Shown: positions 37,065 through 44,129 of the stretch, one piece after another
How positions within the stretch are numbered: position 1 is the first letter of the stretch
How the letters are laid out: each line of letters starts with the position of its first letter
Assembly: GCA_963697675.1 (NCBI GenBank)
Contig: CAVOOW010000011.1
Span: 1 to 64,000 of the forward strand
Length of the DNA stretch: 64,000 nt
Direction: 5' to 3'
DNA from: CAVOOW01 sp963697675
GTDB taxonomy: Bacteria > Actinomycetota > Actinomycetes > JACCUZ01
Translations under genes and position numbers: made by a program
The notes under the pieces: generated by a model
What the model saw: the letters and a program-made list of their open reading frames with translations, nothing else
Database searches by the model: none
Told to the model about the DNA's origin: nothing

Positions 37065-38358
37065 CATGGCGGACATCGAACGCCTTTGGCCGAGCAGTGG
37101 GCCGTGGATGCGTGGGTCAAGGCCGCGTCGATCGAGTCGCGCATGCGCGTGGCGAGTGCCGGCATGCCGGACGACGCGAAACGACAGGCGAGTGTCGAAG
37201 CGATCGAGAGGCTGCTGAAAACGGCGCGCGCCGCCACCCAGCAGCGAAGGTGGCTCCACTGGCGAGGGATCTTCGACCGATGGCGCGGCACGTCCGTCGG
37301 GCGCGCGTACCAGAGCCTGCATGCGGCGGAGATCTTCCTGGTCGATCTCCTGCCCGATGAGGAGATCGACGCGCTCATCCCGAGGATCCTGGTCAGGGAC
37401 ACTACCGACGTGGACGGCGACGACCCGCGACGGGCGCAGATCGACCAGCTCCTCAAGGCGACGCCAAAGTCCAAGCGGGCGGCCGTGAAGAGTGCCCTCA
37501 CATATTCCTACGACGTGTCGGACCAGGCCTATGTGCGCGTTCGGGACTTCCGCAACGTGATTCTCGTCAGCACGGCGCTGGTCACGGTCCTGATGTTCGC
37601 CTTCGTCATCTTGGTGGGACTGCACCCGAGCACGTCCCGTTCTGCTTCACACCAGGACAGACGACCGCCTCGACCGACGCCGCCAGTGCTGCGGCCGCCG
37701 TGTGTCCCAGCGGGAAATCTGCACCCTCCCCGACGGACGTTCGGCTCATCGCCGGCCTGGGGCTGCTCGGCGGAGCCTGTCGGCCGCATTCTCCATCCGG
37801 AACATCCGCGGTACGTCCCTCCCCTACGGAATCCCGATCGCATTGTCCCTGCTGAAGGTGCCGAGCGGCGCGCTGACGGCGGTAGCAGCGATCCTCTTGC
37901 TGGGTGGAGACTTCATCCCTGGCCTGTCGGAGCTGGACTCTCAGCGACAGATCCTGGCCTATGCCCTGGTCTTCGGCTATGCCCAGCAGATCGCGACCCG
38001 CCTGCTCGACCAGCGGGCGCAAGGCATCCTCGAGAGCGTGCCAAGCAAGGAACCGGAAGCGGCCGGGTCCCGCCCAATCTGCGGGGTCCGAGATCGTCTC
38101 GACGGCCAGGTGCCTTTGCGAAGCAGACCGGCCGATGCCGATGGTGCCGCCCTCTCGAGGTCCACCAGCCGCCCAGGAGAGTGCAAGTGCTGTCCGCCGA
38201 CGAGGTGATCGACCTCGAGCCGGCAGGCTATCGCCGCCGAGCCCGTTGACCTCGTCGTTGCGGATGACGAAGAGGCGGTCGTCGAGCCGCCGGAGGGCTG
38301 GGATCCGGACGGGCACGAAGATCGTGACCGCAGCGCAGACGTGATCGTCAAGGGGTGA
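37065..38358 (+). pseudogene. Membrane protein of unknown function, frameshifted
   Basis: The start at 37065 (MADIERLW after GGGGGAAGG) is preferred over an ATG at 36957. The first 190 residues are soluble and helical (WVKAASIESRMRVASAGMPD, HAAEIFLVDLLPDEEIDALI). A membrane helix follows (VILVSTALVTVLMFAFVILV), and after a shift near 37630, two more (LIAGLGLLGGALSAAFSIRN, SGALTAVAAILLLGGDFIPG). Then comes YALVFGYAQQIATRLLDQRA and an acidic tail (VVADDEEAVVEPPEGWDPDG). A further shift lies near 38060-38230. No family is recognised. It is separate from the ATP-grasp operon by about 195 bases. Confidence 0.5.
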
Positions 38359-38954
38359 TGAGTCGTGGTTTCCATCAATGGGTTCCTCGTGTCCAGCGAC
38401 CGTCGTCGGCTCCCACAGACTACGGTGACGGGCAAGCAAGCAACTCGAGGCGTGGGTTGCCGCGTCCGTCCTCGGCCGCTATCATCACGCTACCCGACTG
38501 CGCGACGTGATCGGGTACGCATGACATGTCGAGGTGGCACAACACCGTCGTTCCACTCGGCAGGGCTGGCCATCGATCTGCGCCTCGTTGTGCGGGCTTC
38601 AAGGACGGCAGCGCATATCCGACAGCTAGCATCTCGCTATGGCTGAGATGGGCGGCGACTATCGTTCCGAGCGGAGTGCCTGCGCGGGTCGTTGGGTCAG
38701 CCGGGCCATCACGCAACGTCGAGCGAGAGGTGTGCCCGAGGGGGTAAACGCCGCGACCAACTCAGCAGTGTCAGCATGTTCCAGATCGAACAAGAGGTTC
38801 GCCGAGAAGAGTCCCACTTCTCTACTTGACCCGTTGCGCACTTGCGCGCATTGTCAAGTCACGATCATCTGCTTGACCGCGCCCGCGCTGGCGTGGCGGC
38901 AAATGGCGGAATCCTTGTCGGCTGCTCTGCTCCCACGGGGAGAACAAACGGAAT
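38359..38954. other. Non-coding gap of about 600 bases with an inverted repeat
   Basis: No convincing gene lies here. ACTTGAC (38824-38830) and GTCAAGT (38853-38859) form a 7-bp inverted repeat with a 22-base spacer. A further CTTGAC occurs at 38871. These resemble the GTCAAG elements in front of the XRE-TPR gene at 40349 and may be promoter -35 boxes or operators. Confidence 0.4.
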
Positions 38955-39291
38955 ATGCGAGGCATGGTCGTGACACAATCCCAGGTCCCCCAGCAGGCCG
39001 TCAGGGGCGACGAAGTGCTCCTTGGTGCCGACCTCGACATCGTCGACGTCGACGACGACCCCCGTGCCGTCGAGCATGCACCTCAGCGCCAAGACAACGC
39101 GACCGGCACGGACGCGCCGCAAGACGCCACGGGGGTCCCCGACTCAGGCATCGAGCTTGGTCCGCTCGTTGGCGACGAGATCGACATCGCCGGCGTCGAC
39201 GAGGACCCGCAGGCCACCGAGCATGCACTGCAGCGTCAGGACAACGCAAAAAAAAAAAAAAAAAAAAAAAAAGACCGACGTAGACCGCTAA
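38955..39291 (+). CDS. Small acidic protein with duplicated motif and poly-Lys end
   Basis: From the ATG at 38955 (or Met at 38964) about 98 residues contain two related segments: DIVDVDDDPRAVEHAPQRQ with DNA, and DIAGVDEDPQATEHALQRQ with DNA. The repeat is also visible in the DNA. Both are acidic and end at the same R-Q-D-N-A. A run of 25 A follows and encodes 8 Lys. With the run as given, the frame continues without a stop into the amidase at 39339. With one A fewer it would end TDVDR at 39291, and with one more RPT at 39283. I give the 39291 end. Function unknown. Confidence 0.5.
39248..39272. repeat. Homopolymer of 25 A
   Basis: An uninterrupted run of 25 A in DNA of very high GC content, inside a coding region and 66 bases before the amidase start. 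Such a tract is prone to slippage in replication, transcription and sequencing. Confidence 0.9.
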
Positions 39292-39338
39292 ACGACCTCC
39301 AGGATCGTAGATCCGCACTCCTTTGGGGAGGAATCGCC

Positions 39339-40007
39339 ATGAGCCAAGCCATGACAGCCGATGAAATTCTGGCCGCCTTGGACCGCTGGAACGTTGAGGT
39401 CGTCAAGGTCCGTCGAGGGACGACCTCCTGGCGCAACCATCACCGGCCCCAGTCCACCGGTGCGTTCGGTGACATGCACGGAATCCTCAATCACCACACG
39501 GGTCCGTTCTCGACGGTCCACGGAATGGTGGGACTGCTCTGGAACGGTCGATCTGACCTGCCCGGACCGCTCTGTCACGTTTCGACAGCCCCCAACGGCC
39601 GCCTCTTCCTCATCGGCTGGGGTGGACGGACAAACCACGCCGGTCTCGGCGGGCGCAATGTCATGCTGGCGTTGAATGACGAATCCGACCCTCCCCCGCC
39701 CGACGCCGACGCTGTTGACGGGAACGCCATCCTGTACGGGAACGAGGTGATGCATCCCGGGGACGCCTCGCCGTACCCGGCAGCTCAGATCGAAGCAGCC
39801 GTCCGGTTCAACGCCGCCGTCTGCGAGCACCATGGCTGGAGCGCGAACTCCGCGCTGATGCATCGGGAGTGGACCAAGCGCAAGACCGACATGTCATTCC
39901 GTAACCCAAACCCGGGCAAACACTTCCGTGAAGAGGTGGCGCGGGCGCTGGACGCCGGCCCAGACGCTTACCACTTCGTCGACCGGATGGCGACCACGCA
40001 TAAGTGA
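39339..40007 (+). CDS. N-acetylmuramoyl-L-alanine amidase, phage-endolysin type
   Basis: The ATG at 39339 has GGGGAGGA nine bases upstream. The 222-residue protein shows the amidase_2 zinc-site pattern ILNHHTGPFSTVHGMVGLLW (first His), FLIGWGGRTNHAGLGGRNVM (second His) and HHGWSANSALMHREWTKRKT (third His and catalytic end). The tail FREEVARALDAGPDAYHF has no cell-wall-binding domain. It cuts the bond between MurNAc and L-Ala of peptidoglycan. No signal peptide is present, so it would need a holin or be released. No phage genes flank it, so it is a stray endolysin or part of a toxin-like system. Confidence 0.75.
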   Translation: MSQAMTADEILAALDRWNVEVVKVRRGTTSWRNHHRPQSTGAFGDMHGILNHHTGPFSTVHGMVGLLWNGRSDLPGPLCHVSTAPNGRLFLIGWGGRTNHAGLGGRNVMLALNDESDPPPPDADAVDGNAILYGNEVMHPGDASPYPAAQIEAAVRFNAAVCEHHGWSANSALMHREWTKRKTDMSFRNPNPGKHFREEVARALDAGPDAYHFVDRMATTHK

Positions 40008-40348
40008 AGACTCCGCCGACTTCAGGACTTGGTTCTGGTCGGTTGGCGGGTCGTGAGGTGCCACCACTGAGTCTTGGGCGGTAGTGAAGGCGGGGCGAAT
40101 CCCGACGTAGCCGTCGTCGCCGTGCCTGTTGCCGTAAGCACCGATCAATAGTCGAACGCGTGTTGATGACGTGTCATCGATGTCACGTCTGATGTCAATT
40201 GCGCTGATTCCGAGATGTTGGCGGGGGAGCGGCGGCGTGCCTTCTCCGAGCCCGGAGTCCGCGTTCGGCCGACCATGGAACGTTCCGTCGCGATACAAAC
40301 GTGCGTAGCATGACAGGGCGAGTCAAGAAGCGCTGTCAAAGGAGTCAA
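40008..40348. promoter_or_regulatory. Regulatory gap before the XRE-TPR gene
   Basis: This 340-base stretch shows no gene. Near 40301 is GTAGCATGACA (40305-40315), which recurs upstream of the small HTH gene (41967-41977). GTCAAG at 40322 and 40344 and GTCAAA at 40335 stand just before the GTG start. TAGCAT could be a -10 box; the GTCAAG repeats could be operators for autoregulation. Confidence 0.45.
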
Positions 40349-41752
40349 GTGGCAATCACAGCCGGGGAGGCCTCCCCACCCGGGTTCGGTGCGCGGGTAC
40401 GCGAGTTACGGATCAGTCAGGGGCTGGCCCAGTCGGACCTTGCAACCCACGGCCTCTCGCCCAGCTACGTCAGCCTGCTCGAGTCGGGCAAACGGGCTCC
40501 GACTGCGGCTGCCGTGGGCGCCCTCGCCGAGAGGCTCGGCACGACTGGGCGCTTCCTGCTGAACGGCGAGAACCCCGAGGACCGCGAGCGACTCCAGCTG
40601 AGCATCGCCTACGCCGAGATCGCGCTGCGCAACGGTGAGGCGCCGGAGGCGTTGTCGCATGCTCTTCGGGCAATCGAATCGGCCGGCATGGCCTCACCGG
40701 ATTTGCTGGCGCAGGCGCGAAAGCTGCACGCCCAGGCGTTGGAGGGCGTCGGCGACCTGGCGCTGGCCATCCGCGAGTTCGAGGCCCTGGCGGACGAGGC
40801 CCGCGACCAGGGCAGCGTCCTCGATGCGCTGCAGCTGACGGTCTCGTTGGCGCGCTGTTACAAGGAGCGCGGCGACCTCGCCCATGCCCTTACTCTCGCC
40901 GAGAACGGGCTTGCCGAAGCCACCCGATACGACCTCGTTGGCACGGACGCCCACGCAGAGCTGGCGTCGGTGGTCATCTGGCTCTACACGCTGCGGGGAG
41001 ACCTGACCAGGGCTGACGTGCTCGCCGACAGAATCCTGGCCCAGGTCGACAGTGCAGGCGGTCGGAAGGCGCGCGCCTCCGTGTACTGGAACGCGAGCCT
41101 GAATGCCGAAGCTCGCGGCGACCTCGAGAAGGCGTTCGTCCTTGCTGACCGGACGCGGGCGCTGCTTGCCGAGAACGATGACGAGCGCGCAATTGCCCGC
41201 TTCCGCGTCGCCTACGCGTGGCTGCTGTTGCGCTGCGCACCGCCGCGCGCCGAGCAGGCTCACGAGATGCTCCTGACCTCTTTCGACTCACTGAGGGAAT
41301 GCGGCTCCGAGGTCGACCTGGCTTACTGCGAGACCGAGTTGGCTCGCGCCAAACTGCTGCTGGACGAGCCCCGCGAAGCGATCGAGCTGGCTCGGGGCGC
41401 GCTCCGCCGGCTGACCGAGCCGTCGCATGAGAGCGCGCACGCCCGCATAGTCATCGCGCGCGCTCAGCTCGCGCTCGGTGAGCAGGCGACCGGTGTCGCC
41501 GAGTATCGAGCCGCCGCCTCTGAGCTCACCGACCTGAAGGGCGCAGAAAGGCAGGCGGCGGCCGCTTGGCGCGAGCTCGCCGACGCGTTCACCGGGCTGC
41601 GCCTGTTCGAGGATGCGGCCATGGCGTACCAGCAGGCGTTGGCAGAGGCGGGAGTCCCCGCGGCACCGGATGCGCGCTATCCGACGGATTCCGCCGCCCC
41701 ACCGACTCCGCACAAGGCCAGCGGGGCGAAGTCGTCGGCGCGCAAGCGCTGA
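40349..41752 (+). CDS. XRE-family HTH regulator with TPR domain
   Basis: The start is a GTG at 40349 with AAGGAG just upstream; an earlier in-frame GTG exists at 40301. The 467-residue protein begins with an XRE HTH (residues about 10-65: FGARVRELRISQGLAQSDLA, LSPSYVSLLESGKRAPTAAA). About 370 residues of TPR-like helical hairpins follow (LQLSIAYAEIALRNGEAPEA, SVLDALQLTVSLARCYKERG, YWNASLNAEARGDLEKAFVL), with a basic tail ending SSARKR. The HTH-TPR layout is that of regulators controlled by a ligand or peptide bound in the TPR cup. The gene is intact. Confidence 0.85.
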   Translation: MAITAGEASPPGFGARVRELRISQGLAQSDLATHGLSPSYVSLLESGKRAPTAAAVGALAERLGTTGRFLLNGENPEDRERLQLSIAYAEIALRNGEAPEALSHALRAIESAGMASPDLLAQARKLHAQALEGVGDLALAIREFEALADEARDQGSVLDALQLTVSLARCYKERGDLAHALTLAENGLAEATRYDLVGTDAHAELASVVIWLYTLRGDLTRADVLADRILAQVDSAGGRKARASVYWNASLNAEARGDLEKAFVLADRTRALLAENDDERAIARFRVAYAWLLLRCAPPRAEQAHEMLLTSFDSLRECGSEVDLAYCETELARAKLLLDEPREAIELARGALRRLTEPSHESAHARIVIARAQLALGEQATGVAEYRAAASELTDLKGAERQAAAAWRELADAFTGLRLFEDAAMAYQQALAEAGVPAAPDARYPTDSAAPPTPHKASGAKSSARKR

Positions 41753-41795
41753 GCAGCAGGAGCGCGGCCCGTCCGTCGGGTGGCGCTGTCCCGCC

Positions 41796-41853
41796 GCGTT
41801 TGATATGCGGTACGCGCGAGCGGTGATCCCGCGCGTTGATATGGCGGGGTACG
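41796..41853. repeat. Imperfect direct repeat downstream of XRE-TPR gene
   Basis: GCGTTTGATATGCGGTACG (41796-41814) and GCGTTGATATGGCGGGG with TACG (41833-41853) are imperfect direct copies, each followed by GATCCCGC or similar. They lie between the XRE-TPR gene and the small HTH gene. Confidence 0.5.
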
Positions 41854-41926
41854 AACGATCCCGCTGCCGGGTGTCGAGGTCGGCTATCCCCGCTGCAATG
41901 TGAGGTCGCCGGGCCGGCATGGGTCC

Positions 41927-41943
41927 TGAAATCCATGATTTCA
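41927..41943. promoter_or_regulatory. Perfect 7-3-7 palindrome
   Basis: TGAAATC, CAT and GATTTCA form a perfect inverted repeat 70 bases upstream of the small HTH gene. Its low GC content stands out from the surroundings, which suits an operator. Confidence 0.6.
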
Positions 41944-41972
41944 CTGGCCAGACAAAGCGAGAATCAGTAGCA

Positions 41973-41997
41973 TGACAACGTGTCAACACTGTTGTCA
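41973..41997. promoter_or_regulatory. TGACAAC/GTTGTCA inverted repeat
   Basis: TGACAAC (41973-41979) and GTTGTCA (41991-41997) are perfect inverted copies; the first also forms TGACA-ACG-TGTCA with the spacer. The site touches the proposed GTG start at 41998 and is preceded by GTAGCATGACA. A repressor bound here would block initiation. Confidence 0.6.
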
Positions 41998-42345
41998 GTG
42001 AATGGGCGAGAGTCGCGTGGCGACCGAGGAGACGGCCGGCCCCGCCGCATCCGCACAGGGGACATCGTCGCGCTGCGGAAGGCCGTCGACCTCGCCCTGG
42101 ATCACGCCAGCTCACGGAGTACCCCGAGGGACAGGGCTCGCGCGCAGGCCGCGCTCCTGACGCTGCTGCAAGACATGGTCGTCAGCGTCGCCGCAGAGCG
42201 TGACAAGGCACTTGCCGAGATGCTCGTCACCCAACCAGATGCGTCGAACCGCTCGCTTGCCAGGCAGCTGAACTTGTCCCGGCAACGCGTTGACCAGCTA
42301 AAACGCCATATCCTGGCTGGCGGCCGACACCCCGGCCAGCCCTGA
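41998..42345 (+). CDS. Small HTH-like DNA-binding protein
   Basis: The frame gives 115 residues from the GTG at 41998; a GTG at 41980 is in frame but lies inside the inverted repeat. The N-terminus is basic (GDGRPRRIRTGDIVALRKAV), followed by helices ending in a likely helix-turn-helix NRSLARQLNLSRQRVDQLKR at about residues 82-101, a typical recognition-helix pattern. The C-terminal half (VVSVAAERDKALAEMLVTQP) could be a dimerisation helix. It has the size of small HTH regulators. It sits 245 bases after the XRE-TPR gene and just before the tandem repeat array. Confidence 0.6.
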   Translation: MNGRESRGDRGDGRPRRIRTGDIVALRKAVDLALDHASSRSTPRDRARAQAALLTLLQDMVVSVAAERDKALAEMLVTQPDASNRSLARQLNLSRQRVDQLKRHILAGGRHPGQP

Positions 42346-42476
42346 GCGGCCAGCCCTGAGCCAGTCCTGAGCGGCCGGCCCTGAGCCGGTCCTGAGCGGC
42401 CGGCCCTGAGCCGGTCCTGAGCGGCCGGCCCTGAGCCGGTCCTGAGCGGCCGGCCCTGAGCCGGTCCTGAGCGGCG
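42336..42476. repeat. 25-bp tandem repeat array, about 5.6 copies
   Basis: CCTGAGCGG begins at 42341, 42366, 42391, 42416, 42441 and 42466, an exact 25-base period. The unit is CCTGAGCGGCCGGCCCTGAG plus CCGGT; the first copy is slightly diverged. Each unit contains two CCTGAGC halves and the palindrome GGCCGGCC. It begins at the end of the small HTH gene and has no spacers, so it is not a CRISPR array. Confidence 0.85.
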
Positions 42477-42700
42477 CTCCTTGAGATCGCACCGCGGATC
42501 CTTCACGAGTGCCCGCGCCCTGTGGGCGCCTCGGCTTGACGTCGGCGCCGGCCGATTGCCGACTCCGCCACACGGAGCGTGCTCGCAGACTTACGTTCCG
42601 GGTGAGTCCGCGGGAACCCGCTCGGGCGACGAGTTCGAGCCCTCGCCGGCAACTCGGCGTAGACAGGAGTGCACGCATGGCTAGCCCGCTTGACAATCGA

Positions 42701-42745
42701 TCATGACAGGTCTTGACTGCGGGGGTCATACCTCTTTTGTCATGA
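42701..42745. promoter_or_regulatory. TCATGACA/TGTCATGA inverted repeat before the small peptide gene
   Basis: TCATGACA (42701-42708) and TGTCATGA (42738-42745) are perfect inverted copies. CTTGAC occurs at 42689 and 42712. The second arm lies just ahead of the ribosome site GAGGAG of the 45-codon gene. The CATGACA core is shared with the sites at 40309 and 41971, suggesting one regulator. Confidence 0.5.
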
Positions 42746-42754
42746 GGAGTCCTC

Positions 42755-42892
42755 ATGCGTGTCATCACCCGGATCGCTGTGCGGGTCATCGTGCTCACTG
42801 CCCTCGCGGCGGCGCTCGTCTTCTCCGGGACGTCCGGAGACTCGATGGACAGGCACACACAGCTCGTCAAGAACCCGCCGAGCTGCTGCTGA
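42755..42892 (+). CDS. 45-residue membrane/secreted peptide ending in Cys-Cys
   Basis: ATG at 42755 follows GAGGAG with a five-base spacer, a strong ribosome site. The peptide begins MRVITRIAVRVIVLTALAAA, continues LVFSGTSGDSMDRHTQLVKN and ends PPSCC. It has a basic N-terminus, one hydrophobic helix and a short polar tail with two terminal Cys. It could be a small membrane peptide, or an exported propeptide whose tail is released. No family is recognised. The nearby HTH-TPR regulator and shared upstream sites raise the idea of a signal peptide, but there is no direct evidence. Confidence 0.6.
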   Translation: MRVITRIAVRVIVLTALAAALVFSGTSGDSMDRHTQLVKNPPSCC

Positions 42893-42992
42893 GCGCACGC
42901 TCGATAGAGGTCTGCGCCGCCCGAAACCGGGGTTCCGCCGGCCGCCGAGGCGTTGATACCGAAACGACTGGGCGGTCGACGTCACGTGCCTG

Positions 42993-43262
42993 CTAGTTCT
43001 CGATCCGCTGTTCCAGTCGGATGGTGACGTCGTCGCCTGTCTGCTTGCCGATCGCGTTGCGGATGTCGGCTTTCACCGGCAGCTTGTGCCACCCGTCTCC
43101 CGCAGCCATGATCGAGCTCCGGAACGCCAGGCCGTCGATGGTGCCGCGAACCTTGACGAGGCCACTGGCGCCGAAGTACGTCATGGAGTCGGGCCAGACC
43201 ACGTAGGTCCAGCCGCCCTTGTCGGGGCTCTTCTGCAGCGTCGCGGTGAACTGCTTGACCAT
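42993..43262 (-). CDS. DUF1905 domain protein
   Basis: The ATG at 43262 (MVKQFTATLQKSPDKGGWTY) follows GAGGAAACC at good spacing and gives 89 residues. The domain reads VVWPDSMTYFGASGLVKVRG, TIDGLAFRSSIMAAGDGWHK, LPVKADIRNAIGKQTGDDVT. This matches DUF1905, a small beta-barrel-like domain often found alone or with the YdeI domain. Biochemical function is unknown. The gene converges with the small peptide gene. Confidence 0.8.
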   Translation of the reverse strand: MVKQFTATLQKSPDKGGWTYVVWPDSMTYFGASGLVKVRGTIDGLAFRSSIMAAGDGWHKLPVKADIRNAIGKQTGDDVTIRLEQRIEN

Positions 43263-43519
43263 GACGGTTTCCTCCTCGCCGAACCTGTGCCAACTACGAC
43301 CTTGGGGCGCCGAGAAAGTCATCGGAGGCCGTCGCGGGTCATCTCGTAGTTCTCGGCATAGGCCGCTGTCGACGGCACGCGAAGCTGTTCAGACAGCACG
43401 CGAAATGCCCGGACGATCGACGGATATCGACGCGACGTTGGCCGCCGATCCGTGGATCATGCAAGGGATCTTTTCGGCCCCAAAACGCCATCAATCAAGA
43501 CCACCGGAGACCCGCACCG

Positions 43520-43911
43520 ATGACTCTCGAGCTCATCAATCCAGAGGAGCTACCCACACCCGAGTCCTACACCCAGGTCATCGCCGCGACCGGGCGCCGG
43601 CTGGTGTCCTCGCCGGACAGGTGGCCGACGACGCGCAAGGCAACCTGGTCGCTCGTGGCGACCTGCCTGCGCAGGCTCGTCAGGCGTTCGGCAACGTCGG
43701 CCAGGCCCTCGCCGCTGCCGGGGCGACGCCAGAGCAGACGACAAGGATCACGATCTGCGTCGTCCACCACCGGCCCGAGTATCTGCCAGATATCTTGAAG
43801 GCCCGGGTGGCGGTGTTCGGTGACCACAAGCCCGCGGACACGTTGGGCGGCGTGGAGACCTTGGCCGAGCCTGGCTACCTGATCGAGGTTGACGCGATCG
43901 CCGTTTGTTGA
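43520..43911 (+). pseudogene. RidA (YjgF/YER057c) family protein, one frameshift
   Basis: The start MTLELINPEELPTPESYTQV and the rest, LAGQVADDAQGNLVARGDLP, QARQAFGNVGQALAAAGATP, EQTTRITICVVHHRPEYLPD and HKPADTLGGVETLAEPGYLI, match the RidA fold of about 130 residues. A shift near 43600 separates the halves. RidA proteins hydrolyse reactive enamines and imines. In the usual Arg-containing ligand motif the position here reads Val-His-His, so it may be one of the non-RidA subfamilies. Confidence 0.75.
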
Positions 43912-44129
43912 CGCTGATCGAGCGAGATCGCGTCGGACGAAGAAGCGTAGGGTTCAACGTGATCGTTCTATGCCCGGTCTCGTCACAATTTCAAGATCGC
44001 CAACGTCACACCAGGCGAGGCGGAAATGAAGAGCGCTGCCGACCGGTTGGCGGAATAGTGGAACGGCTGAGAACCAGCCCCGCAGCAGCACGCTAAGCAC
44101 GAGCACAAGCACCGAGGAGAGTCGCGCGC

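Noticed and set aside
38955..40007. Prophage lysis cassette
   Set aside because: Only an amidase of endolysin type is present. No holin, tail, capsid, terminase or integrase was seen around it.
42336..42476. CRISPR array
   Set aside because: The 25-base units are directly adjacent with no spacers, and no cas genes are nearby.
42755..42892. Cysteine-responsive leader peptide (attenuator) because of the Cys-Cys end
   Set aside because: Such leaders sit ahead of sulfur genes on the same strand. Here the next gene is DUF1905 on the other strand and the peptide has a membrane segment.
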